NCBI GenBank assembly: GCA_963556695.1
Contig: CAUWAG010000007.1
Location: forward strand, 2,914,001-2,978,000
Reading direction: 5' to 3'
Source: Anthostomella pinea
Lineage: Eukaryota > Ascomycota > Sordariomycetes > Xylariales > Xylariaceae
Length of the DNA stretch: 64,000 nt
Shown here: piece after piece, positions 32,895 to 44,908 of the stretch
Numbering within the stretch: the stretch's first letter is position 1
How the letters are laid out: every line of letters starts with the position of its first letter
Position numbers and translations under genes: made by a program
The notes under the pieces: generated by a model
What the model was told of the DNA's origin: nothing
What the model saw: the letters and a program-made list of their open reading frames with translations, nothing else
The model's database searches: none

Positions 32895-35747
32895 CTGCTT
32901 GTGGAATGGGCCTCACGGGAGTGCAGTAACCTATCCACCAGGGGCCGGCGTCAACGTCACTTGACGTTAACTGTCAGCGAGCCCGCAGGTTGACCGCTGC
33001 AACAGATGGATCCATCGCCTCTCAAGACTCACCAACGTTGCATGTGAGCCTCTGTGTTATCATGACATAGGGTGTTTGCTCGAGGCCCTTTCTCTGGCTT
33101 GTCATTGCTGCAGCCCGCATGATGAGCAAGCCAGCGACTTGGGTGACTGGATGGCCAGTATGTATGACATTATCGGTGCTGGTGGGAGGCCACTCTGCCA
33201 CTGCGACGGCTGATGAGATGCAGGTGGAAACCGCTCCCACACCGCTTGACTGACGCCAGACCGAGACGTCCCAAAATGATCGACCTGGTCTGCAAACTTC
33301 CCCCACGATGGACCCACCCAGCTCACCTCGCCGTCGCCAGCACAAGTTCCACACCGAATATGATTTTTTAGCCAGGAAATGGGCTCCAGCTGTCTGACGG
33401 TCTCCCACGCTGCCGGCATATGCAAACTGCAACTTTGTTCTCGGCGGAAGCGGCTGCAGTGATTTTGGTCTATGCTTGGAAGCTACTGTATGCGCTCGTT
33501 GGCTCGCGTAGAACTGCGCGATTCGTGTGCGTCGTGTCTGATCAGCAGACTGTGTCATGCAGCAGCAACGGTAGCAAGACGCACCCGAGCGAGGCGCGAT
33601 TACCAGACAGGGAAGGGCGGGTGTGGCGCTCTTATTGTCATTTTGTGCAGGGTAGATCTGAAGCGAATCTGCGAGACACTGCACCGTAAGCAGAGCCGCA
33701 TATTGGAGCAGCCAACCACGCCCTTGTTGCTCACATCAGCACTTTTTTTGTATGCCGATCTAATGCGGCCAAGAGAATCTCCTGCGTGACGGTGCTCCAT
33801 TAGAAGCTCCTGTTGTCCAGGAAGATCGTTGTACTACCTAGGTAGATACAAAAACTACCTTCACTAGCCAAACCAATGGATGGCATGACCACGATGTTTC
33901 GTGCGACGTTTTGACAGGTTGCCAAACACCGTCACGTGTCTTAATCTTATTACTATTTGTCCTCGCTAGCAGGCCGGGAACCAAGGAAATAAGGTTTGTC
34001 TAGATTGGGGGTTTTTGAGGGTCCCTTCTAATCTCGCCTGTGTCCCCAACAAACGAATCTCACGATGCTCACCGAGTGGAGGCAAACCCCAAACTTGGGA
34101 CAATCTCCGCGTTGCTGGTCAGACCCCGTACTGGGGCCCCGGAACCCTCGAACCCTCGACTCCAGCTTCCCTACCGGCCTACATAAAAGTAGCAATCGGC
34201 GGTGTGCTGTACGACTTCGTTGGAACCCGGAGAGGAGGCTCATCTCAAACCAGCCCATATGACCCCATGAGAAAATATACATCGTGACCTCCCTGCCGGG
34301 GAGCAGCGTGGCAGTCCTCAAATAGGTAATTCGAGCCGTCTCTCCTCTTTACGCAAACTTCTACTAACGACCTTTTTTTTTTCTACGTCTTTGGTTCTCT
34401 GTGAACTACAAGGGACGAGCATCACCCCATACTCTGTGGTTGCTTGTAAGTCAATGGGCGTCTCGGCTTGAACTGCGAATATCAAAACCACTCACTATTA
34501 GTTTTTGCTAGGTATCACCGACTCCCACGCGGCCACCAGTACTGAGTAGGTAGATACCACCTCATAGCTAGCCTGAGGCTAACAACAGAGTCACTGTTTC
34601 GATTTATTCTTCTCGCCTGGAAATGCTGGACTATTTCCTTCTAGACCCTACGTCAAACTCTGCGCTGGACCCCTATCTGGGCTGTCTGGTACCACACAAG
34701 CTGGTTTCGCATTTGTCAGTTGCAGGGACCCAAGCAGCCCAAGGTGAAGGGCCAACAGCCAAGGCCGCCCGAGATGCCTGGATGCCGGCTGAGGCATCCC
34801 GAGCTTCCTCTTGGCGTGGGCCGAGTGGGTGGACCGTAGAACGGTAGAAGGGCCCAGGGGTCTTCCACTCATTGCCTGATTCGGCATAAGCAGGTGGGTG
34901 TAAGTGGGCTCTAGTGGATGGACAAGGGACAGGGACAGGGGCCCAGGGGCTGATAGCTACCCTGAAAATCTGCATACGTCGCTCCGCTGCGTCCGCCACC
35001 TTGATAGCGATATGCAGGTGGTGCTCTTGCATGAGAGAAGCTTGCAGACAGCCTGTTTCCAAGGTACAAGATGTCGCCATGTGTGGCCCCTTTCTCGCCT
35101 GTACAGTGATACAGTGATACAGTGACAGGCAGACAGGCGAGTCATCGCCCATGCCCAATGCTCGGTCGGTCGCCTGTTGTGACAGCTTCACAATGGGTGC
35201 ATGATGTGTGTGTTCGGCATTCGGGGTGGGCGAGGAGCTATGTGCTCTCTCAGATCCATCCATCAACAGTGTCAGAAACAGACATGAAGCGGACCCTGCA
35301 GCCCTGACAGCCCTAGAAACAGCGTAACAGTAATGATATTAGAGAGAGTGAACGCCTCCACTATTTTCTGGAGATAGGGAGAAGTTTGAGCAGGTAGAAA
35401 AGGGCGTGGGCAAACATCTTTTGACCGTCGCCTGGTTCCCATTGTCTCTTCCAGTTTTATCTCGTCCGTCCTCACCATTCACACACACAATACGACCCCG
35501 TGCTAGAGCGGTCGTGTGCCATTGTTCGATCCCCATTGTGCGGTGACCCTCGCCCATTCTTCGCGACCCTTGCCCGAGCTTCGACCGATCTCGGCTCCCG
35601 CCCATAAATTCAAGGCTTCAGAAGAATTTTGCAAACACCACAACTCTCCCATCTTCCCATCCTCCCATCCCTACATCTCGAACACCTCGTCGCACGCACA
35701 CCTTGCCATCCTCGTCTATTCCTCCATCTAATCCTACAACATCCACC
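32895..35747. other. Intergenic, about 2.8 kb without recognised gene
   Basis: Several frames of 60-220 codons are open on both strands, but none shows a domain, and those above 100 codons contradict each other. A T-run occurs at about 34373-34381, and a GATACAGT triplicate occurs near 35105-35122. The C/T-rich 100 bases before 35748 are the SDR gene leader. Confidence 0.5.
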
Positions 35748-36948
35748 ATGTCTGGACGAACTGCCCTCCGAGTCACCAGAGCTGCTGCTCCTTTGCTCTC
35801 CCGCAGCACGCGCACCTCTGCCGCTCCCATCTCGCGTGCCCTCCCCGCCGCCAACCGAACCTTCACCAAGTCAGCCATTCGATGCAACAAGAACGACGTC
35901 GTGCATGAGACCGAGGTTCCCGTTTCCGTCTATAGTGCCGACTCAAACGGTGCTGCGGGATCAACGAGCGATCACTTCAGCATCCCGGTTAACCGCCAGG
36001 ACGCGAAGCCTCAACCGTTTTCCACGCCCGAGGATGCCGACGTCATCCCCCTGACCAAGAGCGTGCACCGAAGCATGCCCCCTATGATGCAGAAGATGAG
36101 CATCATGGACAAGGTTGTTGTCATCACTGGGTAAGTCTTGACGGACAATTGCGACCGCTACAACCGCCCATGACCCGGACCCGACCGCAACTCCAGGCTG
36201 CTAACACTTTCCCGACAGAGGAGCCCGAGGTCTCGGTAACCACATGGCCCGAGCGTGCGCTGAGGCCGGTGCAAAGGCCCTCGTTATCTTCGACGTCAAC
36301 CAGGAGCTTGGCGACGAATCTGCCGCCGAGTTACACCAGAAGACTGGTCTGCCCGTCTCCTTTTTCAAGGTTGACGTCCGCGATGGCGACGCCATCAACG
36401 CTGCTGTGGACGCCTGCGTCGAGACCTACGGGGCGCCGGACGTTCTCATCAACAGCGCCGGTATTGCCGACTCTAACATCAAGGCCGAGTCCTACGACCC
36501 TGCCATGTTCCGACGTCTGGTCGACATCAACCTGACGGGTTCCTTCCTCATGAGCCAGGCTGTCGGTCGCGCCATGATGAAGGCCGGCAAGCCCGGTTCC
36601 ATCGTCCTTGTCGCCAGCATGAGCGGCAGCATCGTCAACTACCCCCAGGAGCAGTCCTGCTACAACGCCTCCAAGGCTGGCGTCATCCAGTTCGGCAAGT
36701 CGCTCGCTGCGGAGTGGGCCAAGTACAACATCCGTGTCAACTGCATCTCGCCTGGTTACATGGACACCGCCCTCAACCGCGTCCCGGCCCTCGACGCGCA
36801 GAAGAAGATCTGGCGCTCGCTCACTCCCCAGAACCGTCTTGGCAGCGTAGACGACCTGAACGGTCTCTGCGTCTTCCTCGCCAGCGACGCCAGTGGCTTC
36901 ATGACCGGTGCCAACGTCGCCATCGACGGTGGTTACACTTTGTACTAA
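35748..36948 (+). CDS. Mitochondrially targeted short-chain dehydrogenase, probably polyol (D-arabinitol 2-) type
   Basis: Exons 35748-36130 and 36219-36948 (88-nt intron with GCTAACAC branch) give 370 aa. The first 45 residues are rich in Arg/Ser/Ala and lack acids (MSGRTALRVTRAAAPLLSRS), a typical mitochondrial presequence. A linker of about 80 residues precedes the classical SDR fold. The cofactor motif VVITGGARGLG is at about 123-134, DVRDGD and NSAGI are present, and the catalytic YNASK has Tyr276 and Lys280. The end is MTGANVAIDGGYTLY. The closest type I recall is fungal D-arabinitol/mannitol/sorbose dehydrogenase. Substrate is inferred from that resemblance only. Confidence 0.8.
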
Positions 36949-39500
36949 GGTACTAAGCCCGTCGCTAAAAGACTCTTCGCTGTCTCTCAACTGAGACATC
37001 TTAGAGACGTTGATCTTGCCCACCCCCCTGTCGTACACGCAGTGTGCGGCTCTTCGCTTTCGCTTTTAGCCGGAACACGACGTGGCAGTGCCAGCTTGGA
37101 CACTCGACATGCACCTTACACTGTCTGTCGGATGCGGGGGTCGCACCCTCTGATCACTGGAAGATTCACATTTGCACTCACTGCAAATCCTTCCAGCCAC
37201 AGGCGGTATACCATTCCCATGGAAAATGTCTTCTTCGGTCGCTATGCTTGAATACCCTGCACACGGCTCGACTTTCGATGACCATCACGTCTTCGAACAA
37301 GTCTCAACGCGCTCATCCCTTGGGCGGTCTACGCAGGATTCTTTGACCGGACGTCACTTTCCTTGGGTATCTGCACTGGCTACCTACACGCACGATTCCT
37401 TTCCTTTACACTACACCATAGATGCACCATGACACACAAGAGCTCACAGCAGCCTCTCGTCGTGCCATGGGGATGATACCATCATAGAGCTAGAGCTAGA
37501 TCTGGAGAGTATGTGTGGACTGGGAAGCAATTCCTCAGAGGTCCGGACATGGTACGCTCATCCTAGGTAGATCTGAATACAGGACGACTGGATGAGCAAT
37601 GATGGTTTCTTTGTGTGTGACTATTGTGAATTGTGACTTGTCATAGTGTGGCACCTAGAATGATCATGTGCATACATTATGCGTGTTGTCCTACGAGACA
37701 CTACATGTAACAACGCCTGAGGCACTAAATGCCAATGTGAACAGAGGTGAGGATCATGACGATGGGCTGTTTGCATAGGTAGGTACACCCACCGTTTGAC
37801 AACTTACATCCCCGTATGACATATACTCTACCAATTTCCAAGTACATTAGGCATGAAGAAACGGGAAGCTAACAAGAAAGTACCCTTGTGCTCTTTGCTG
37901 CCACAACGCCGTTACCTTGAGTAATGAAAGAATACATGTGGTGCAGAACAAACAATAGAAAGGGGGCTATAGACCTTACAACAGGCAACATAGACAGCTT
38001 AAGGTGATAGTACTCTACTAACCGGACTGCCAGATCCTCCTTACCTGGGCGACCTCCCCCCTCTGCTCCTAATATCAACATAACCAAACCTGCCTCAAAC
38101 GAACAGGGCAGTATAACAACCCGACTCCAGCTGGCATCGCTCCCCAAGGTATCTATCTAGCTTCACCATAGTTGACAGACCCCCAGCTATCAACATACCA
38201 GCCAACCAACCAACTCAGTATCGTAATCCCAAACCTCAGGAGATAAACAAACAACGAGAAACCAAACCCATCCCCACCCCGCCACATCAACATCTTTAAA
38301 GCAATAGCCCACCCGAGGAACATCCACTCCCTCCCAAGAAGAAACATCCAGATCGAGACCCCTTCCCCAGGCCAGTCAGTACCCAGACTGACCATGGTCA
38401 AAGTACCTGCCTATCTATCTACCCACAGCCGCTGCTGCTGCCCTCCACACCTTCACATGAAAGCAGGTTTCAGCGACAGTCCGTCGAGAGTCTACCAAAG
38501 CATGATGCGGAAGATTGGAGGATACGATGAGTCGACCAAGCATTCAGCCGGTCGTTCACTGAGAAGTTGAGCCTTACCTAGCAACTGAATACTGGACAAG
38601 CAATAGCAGACATCAACCACCAGACCAAGCACCGAGCACTACATGCAAGCACCAACGGCAAGCACCAACAGCCAACCATACACCCACCCAGTTCTCCCCT
38701 CGCACTTCTCCTTCTGCATGCCATCCTTCTTGACGGGATAAACACCCCGGCCCGCAATCATGGGATTCCTCAAACGCCGAATTAAACCTCTCCCGAATTA
38801 CTACTATGCAGGAAGCTTAGCTCCCCCCTTTTGATTGTAAAGGAATACATGCTTCTGACAAGAGACATCATGATGCACCAACACAAGGTCTCGCCTGGTC
38901 CGTTGTCATCTTAGGGGCATACATGACAGGGCTAAATACCTTATGTAAGTCCATATACCTTACCTACCTTCAAGCTTACACCTGATGACTGGTACTCAAT
39001 CCAATGCCCACCCATCACACGAAAGTCACGAGGAATGCACAATGACAAAGACAATCGTCCATTTCGATTGGAGAAGAAAATTTCCTTTCTCCCCTGCAGT
39101 GGGGATGATGAACGCAACGCAATTCAACGCTGGGCTGTCAGACAACAGAGCCACCCGGGCGTATAAACTGAATGTCTAAGCTCTTCCAATGGAGATCGTT
39201 CCAAGGTGGTATCGTGGTCGCTATGTACAAACGATCTTGACGGCTACCTCCAACCCGAACCTGAGCCTCTGATAGATAGAATGCCACATTCAAATCCTGC
39301 TTGCGTCTCGGACGGCCCCTGCACTCGCTCGTAAGATGGCCATACGGGAAACAGCCTTGTAAGGGCATAGCTCTATCGGAAGTGAACTGGTTGAACTCCC
39401 CTTATATGCCCAAATATGCCAGTATTCAAGTCCCCGGAGGCCTGGCTCCTCTGACATGTGATTGTTTCACTGCTCTCGCCACGCATGGCTGCTGAGTGCT
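36949..39500. other. Intergenic, about 2.5 kb without recognised gene
   Basis: It lies between two convergent transcription units, so part is 3' UTR of the dehydrogenase and of STE20. Open frames are under 110 codons and unlike known proteins. TACCTACCTT and CCTAGGTAG-type motifs, common in Sordariomycete intergenic DNA, occur near 37560 and 38960. Confidence 0.5.
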
Positions 39501-42463
39501 TCACTGGCCTTTGCGTGCTTTCTCCTGTTGCCGAGCTTCCCTAGCAGCGCGGACGAGGGGAGATAGGGATCCCAAGTCGACGCATACCTTCATGAAATCG
39601 TGCTAGATCGTGTTAGCCCCACCAGTCTGCTGCCTGATTCATGTAGGTGGGAAGTGGGAAGGCTTACCCGAAGTAGATCGTGTGCGCTTGCTCTCTTCTC
39701 TGGATCCACCTTCAAGGCGAAGTACAGAAAGTCCCGGAACAGGGGACTCAGACTCTGCTCATCCTTGATCTGGGGCGTACCGTTGGTAGCGATAAGCCAC
39801 AAGGCCCGGAGAGGTGACTCGGTCAGATAAGGCGGCTCTCCTTCTATCATCTCGATCGCCATGATACCTAGTGACCAAATATCGACTTTTCTGCCGTATT
39901 CTTTCCTAGTGACCACTTCTGGTGCCATCCAATACGGCGTCCCCACCATTGTTGTGCGCTTGTTGTGTGCCTCATTAATCTGGGCGCAGAAGCCGAAATC
40001 GGCTGTGGCAAGTGCATCAGTTGTTTGGCTCCTGGGCTGGGAGTAGGGAGTGGAAGAGGCTTACTGAGCTTGATGCAGCCCTCTAACGATAGCAGGATGT
40101 TGTCCGACTTGATGTCTCGGTGGATGACACCCTTGGAGTGCAGATGCTGAAGACCTTTCAGGGTCTCGCGGCAAACCGAGGCTATCTGTCCTTCTGTCAT
40201 GATGTTGAAGGTAACAACATCCGTCAGGCTACCTCCTTCCATAAACTCCATGATGACCCATAGCTCGCCACCGGCAAGATAGCTGTCAATGAAGTTGACA
40301 ATGTTCGGGTGCAAGCTTTCCTTCATGACCAAGATTTCGTTAATAATCAGATCCTTCTTGGGCTGCTGCTCTAGGTTCATCTGCTTGATGGCCACCAGAC
40401 GATTTGTGCCTCTTTCGTGGCCTGTGTAGACACCTCCAGATGCACCTTGGCCGATCTTGTTGAACCCCCTGTAGATGTCTCGAGGATCACCTTCCGAACA
40501 GATGCGCTTCAATTGGGCGGTAACATCTATGCTGTTGCTTTGCCGTTGTCGGTTCCGAGGTCGAGCCTGCGAGCCTGGTCCGTGGCGTGAAGGATGACCG
40601 GCACCGCTGCCTCCATTTGTTTCCGAAGGATGACCAACCTGTTGCTGCGAACCAGTGGATGCTGACTGGGGCGCGGGCTGTCTGGTACTTTGCGATCGAC
40701 TTGGCTGTCCTTTCAAAGAAGCCTGAGCCTGTGCTATGGCCTGTTTCTGCTGTTGTTGCATTAGTTCCTGTTGATAGGCTGCCTGGACCGCTGGGGAGGC
40801 TTGGCCGCCAGGCGTGTGAGGAGTGTGAGGGGTTGGCGGCTGGGATCCGTTCACTCGCGAGTTCGACCGCGATCTATGCTCCTCGGGAAGCATGGGGACA
40901 CCGTCCTTGGGTGGCGCGGCATAGGCGAGTGGTGGCAGATCTTCGCTAGGCTGTGACATGCCAATGCCCGAGTCCTTCGTCGGGTAGGGCGACTGGGGTC
41001 CGATCCGCGTTTGCAGGGAAACGGGAGGTCTCGGGGCTGGTCGGTTGGGCTGCATGTTGGGATATTCCCGGACCGACTGCATCGCTAGGCTCTTTCCAGG
41101 CATCGGTACCGGCGGTGGAGCGCGGGGGTTCTCGAAGGTGCCTTGATTATTCACGATTGGAAATCTCGGACTTGCTGGTGGACTGATCATAGGTGACATA
41201 CCGGCAAAGTTGTTTGGCGCATACATGCCGGGGGATGTGGCCATTCCTCCTGTGGGGGTGCGTAGCTCGTGAGCTCTCGCATCGTGAAACTTCTCAAGGA
41301 CCTGGTCCTCGGGTTGCTTCTCGGTGGTTTCCTTGTAGAATGTGACGATATCCGCGATCATCTGCGGGTTCTCCCTTTGCGCAGTCTCCGGGATGCCACT
41401 CTCGTTGATAAGACGCTGCCATTCTTTCGGGAGACCCTGACTACGTATCAGCACCGCAGCAACGCTCAATCGACTATACCATGATGGCGGGGCTGGGACG
41501 AACCGTAAACTGGCCTGTAGAACTATCGTAGCCGACATGCGTGACGTGAACTGGGTTCTCTGGTGCTGAAATGACAGGTTTCTTTTGAGACCCTACCAAT
41601 GTGCTCATGAGACCAGAGAAGCCCGACTTCTTCCTCAGGATACCAGGTCCCTTTGGCCCTTTGCTCTCGTCGGAATACCGTTTCGGGGAGATCATCTGGC
41701 TGTCGTTGACACGCGTGCCGTGGGACTTTTCGGACATCCTGGAGTCGGCGGCAGAGAAGCTGGCGGAATGACGCAGATGGGGGTTCATAGTGCGAAGGTC
41801 GCGGGTGGTCTTGGACAGCGGGGCCAGTATGGGACGACTGAGTCTGCGAGGCGATTGATGGACGGGAGATGTCGCAGCCTTGTCGAAGTGACGCAGGATG
41901 GTGTTGCCGTCGAATGGCGCGCCAATGAGGTCTTCGGATGCCTTGGAGCTGAGCTGTCGCAGCGGCAGCGGTGAATGCGAGTCGGACAAACGCTGGTTTC
42001 TCGTTGACGTCGAGTAGCCCAGACCAATGCCAGTGCCAGTGCCAGTGCCAGTGGGGAATGTCTGGGTCGGGGATAATGAGGGCTGGATAGGCTGGGCGGC
42101 GAGCTGGTGCGATGGTGAGAAGGTCGAGGGCAGGAACTCGCTAGCCTGCAGCGGAGGCGACGGCAGGGTGTTGTTGTTGAAATTGGAGGGAGGATGACGG
42201 GGCGATGAGTTGTTTGACGCGTTGGAGTTGGAGATGTTGCTATTGCTGGCAGCGGTGGCCGACCTCTGGGGTGGAGCGCTGGGAGCTCGCCTCAGACTCG
42301 TGGAGCTCCGTTTGCTCTGGATGGACTGGGCATCCAAGCGACTACCATCGGCGTTGACTGAGTAGCTGTGGCCGTGATGATGGTTCGAGGGCGGTTTCTT
42401 TGTGAGTCTGCGTCGCTGGCTCTGGCTCTGGCTCTGGGAGGAGTTCGGATTGTGGCTGTCCAT
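39501..42463 (-). CDS. Ste20-type p21-activated protein kinase
   Basis: Exons 42463-41504, 41436-40065, 40002-39668 and 39602-39501 give 922 aa; introns are 67, 62 and 65 nt. The N-terminus is long, disordered and Ser/Asn/Gln rich, with TGTGTGTG and SQSQSQ runs. A CRIB domain spans the exon 1/2 junction ([20 protein letters not shown] then [10 protein letters not shown], about residues 300-335). A Pro/Gln-rich linker leads to the kinase domain: glycine loop [12 protein letters not shown] lysine in VAIKQMN (about 671), HRDIKSDN with Asp761, DFG at 779-781 and the PAK-type GTPYWMAPE. No PH domain is visible, which favours Ste20 over Cla4. It acts downstream of Cdc42/Rac in MAPK and polarity signalling. 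The first in-frame ATG is used as start. Confidence 0.95.
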
Positions 42464-44490
42464 GGTTCTACCACTAAAGGCAGAGGGGGCTGGAATGGGC
42501 TGCCCCGATAGTTGGACGGTGGGTGGTAGGCGTGCACTTTGCAATCCTAATAGGTAACCGGAAAAGAAAAACTACGGGCGGGCGGTTCTGCGGTTCTGCT
42601 GGGTAGTAGGTAGGTAGGTACTGACTGCGCTGATGGATGAAACATGCGCCTGTAGTTGGATGTACTTGCTGGACTTGCTGGACTTGCTGGACTTGCTGGA
42701 CTTGCTGGACTTGCTGGACTGGGACCGGGCTTGACGCTGGCGCTGGCGCTGGCTAGCGGGCGGATCCAGAAAAGACTGGAGGGTCTCAGGGTGTGCAGGT
42801 TTTTCGGCTCGAATAGGTGGAATAGGTGCAATGTCGGGTAGGTATTGGAGGGGCGTGTCTCGAGAGAAGGGGGAGGATAATAAGCGCTGCAAGACGCCCT
42901 GCAGGTGATGTGAACAGTAGATTGATCAGTGAAGAAAAGAAAGAAGACAAGATTGGATGTGATCGGGTTTCCAGTCGGACCAGTCTGGTCAGGACTGGTC
43001 CCTCTGACCGGACAAGGTAGTTTGATTATCTTTACGACTCTGATGCAACCTCTGAATGTTTGTTTGCTCGTGCGTCCGATCGATCAGGCCAATTCCAACA
43101 GGCACGACACCGGTACGATGCCGGTAATAAGGTATGATGAGGTGGGATGCATGGTGGGTTGTGGTGGTGGTCACTGGTGGGTTGGGCTGGCTTGGGCCTT
43201 AACAGCGGACGGTACGTACCGGGTCTGCGGGTGTACGAACAGCGGCAGACGGCCAGACGGGGTGGTCCCTGACAAAAGGCGGACAGCTGGCGGGTAAGGT
43301 GGGCTGATTGGCAGATTTGCCGGGTGTCTGCCGCGCCACAGGGTGTCCCTATCTGCAGCCAGCCCGCCTCTCTGATAGCTTTCCACCTCTAATCGCCGAC
43401 AACCTCTTGACTGATGACACGGCGAGAACAAGCTCGGGTCGGGGACCTGTTAGCGTAAGCTCTTCTCACCGGGAGCCGCGCTGGTCAAACACTCGGAGAT
43501 TCAATGAGGTATGGTTCCTCCAGATGGACTTTGGGGATAGCGTCGCTCTAGAGTCCAAATGTCACGTGGATAAGGACTGCCGCCGAGGACTCGGGAAGAC
43601 TTAACGACGGCTGCGGGTATGCTATGTGTGTGTTCTAATGAGTGCCGTCTGCACAGAGTACCTCACAGTAGCAGCCTGCAGGGTAACATGTAGTTGCAGG
43701 CTTGTCAGAGCTAATCGCGTCATCGTATAGGGGGGACTGTCTCGTGGTCCGGGTGTGCAACCAGGAGTCATGTATGCAGGAAATAACTCGGGAGTCGTGT
43801 CGAGCATGCTGTAGATCTGATGGAACCGACACTATTATTAAATGTAGGAAATGTAGAAGCATCCAAAGTTGTCTCGTGGTAGGTGGTGTCTGATGAACCT
43901 AGAGCTTCGAGTCGGGTAGGCCATAACTTAATCATTGTATGTCGGTCGTCTGCTCACTCGGGCTGTGCTCTCACCACCGGGAGTCGATTTGGTGTGACCA
44001 ACCTCATTTCTATCAAAATGAAGAACAACGAGACCATGGAAAGCCTCTCAGCAGTCTCCTTTCGTCCTGCCTAAGGCCAGGCACGGCCCGGGGATTCGTT
44101 TGTTCTACCACAGTGACGTTGGTCCCGGAGCCCCGGAAGTCATGATGGCGGCCACTCGGCTGCTTGAGCTTGGATGTGGGCAGTGTGGGGTCTTCTCCGT
44201 TGCTCTGATGAACCTCGTGTTCCAATGTTTCAGTTTCTGTCAGTGCTTTCGTCACGTCCCGAGCCTGAAGTACGAAGTGCCTGTATCAAACGTTTTGCTT
44301 CGGAATGTCCCTGTTCACATCAATCATGACCGGTGGTGGTTGGTGTGGGCAGGGCCACCACTTCACCTATTGCACTTCATTCACTGATAGTCACAGCGTC
44401 TGAACTCAAGAACACCTCTCTCCGCGCGGCAATTCATAGTAACATATTCACATGCATTCTTGCAGTTGACCACTCACATTGATATTTAGC
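42464..44490. other. STE20 upstream region and intergenic DNA
   Basis: It starts with the STE20 leader, including GGTAGGTAGGTA at 42608 and the 9-bp tandem repeat listed separately. The rest holds only short, motif-free frames. Its right edge is the transposon at 44491. Confidence 0.5.
42664..42720. repeat. 9-bp tandem repeat, TTGCTGGAC, about 6 copies
   Basis: At least six uninterrupted copies of TTGCTGGAC lie about 200 bases before the STE20 start codon on its upstream side. Read on the STE20 strand the unit is GTCCAGCAA. The array is exact, so its copy number is likely to vary between strains. Confidence 0.85.
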
Positions 44491-44908
44491 CAGTAACTTT
44501 ATAATTATAACCTCCGATCCCTTGAACCATACCCTCCTAACCGCATTTAGAAGCCATCCTGACAGTTCAATTGGCTGCGCACCGCCCACCACATCGCAAG
44601 TACTTCAGTTTGCGTGCGTTTCGCACCAAACCAAAGGTACCAACCGTGATTTCCGGGTAACGACACGGTTAGGTTAGGGTTAGTGGCTAGGGTAATTGTT
44701 AGGGTTAGCCGGGGGTTTTGGGGGGGGTGCGAGCCCCCCATCTGTAAATGTGTCCTTTGTGCGCGCGTAATGGTGATGATAGTGGTGGTGGTAGTAATGG
44801 TAGTAATGATGGGATGATTAGTGGGTCTGATGGTGGATGCAAGCGCCGTGATTGGCTGATTTGGAGGTTATGATTTTACGATCGGAGGTTATAATTATAA
44901 AGTTACTG
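44491..44908. mobile_element. 418-bp MITE, Mutator-like layout
   Basis: Perfect 29-bp inverted repeats end the element (44491-44519 and 44880-44908), starting CAGTAACTTT and containing the palindrome TTATAATTATAA. They are flanked by the direct repeat ATATTTAGC at 44482-44490 and 44909-44917, a 9-bp target-site duplication. The interior has no coding frame. It holds telomere-like repeats, a hairpin of G8-TGCGAG-C6 at about 44720-44739, a GGT/AAT/GAT triplet tract at 44768-44813, and a second GGAGGTTAT next to the right end. Long repeats plus a 9-bp duplication fit Mutator-like elements; hAT (8 bp) or Tc1 (TA) do not. It must depend on a transposase elsewhere. Confidence 0.9.
44667..44709 (+). 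repeat. Interstitial telomere-like repeats inside the MITE
   Basis: The stretch reads GGTTAGGTTAGGGTTAG, a short spacer with CTAGGG, then TTAGGGTTAGC. At least four units match or nearly match the TTAGGG telomere repeat of filamentous fungi. Confidence 0.8.

Noticed and set aside
20000..33000. Secondary-metabolite gene cluster
   Set aside because: A permease and dehydratase occur, but there is no polyketide, peptide or terpene synthase and no pathway regulator.
33022..33684. 220-codon minus-strand frame
   Set aside because: Biased composition without domain, no promoter or splice support, overlapped by other frames.
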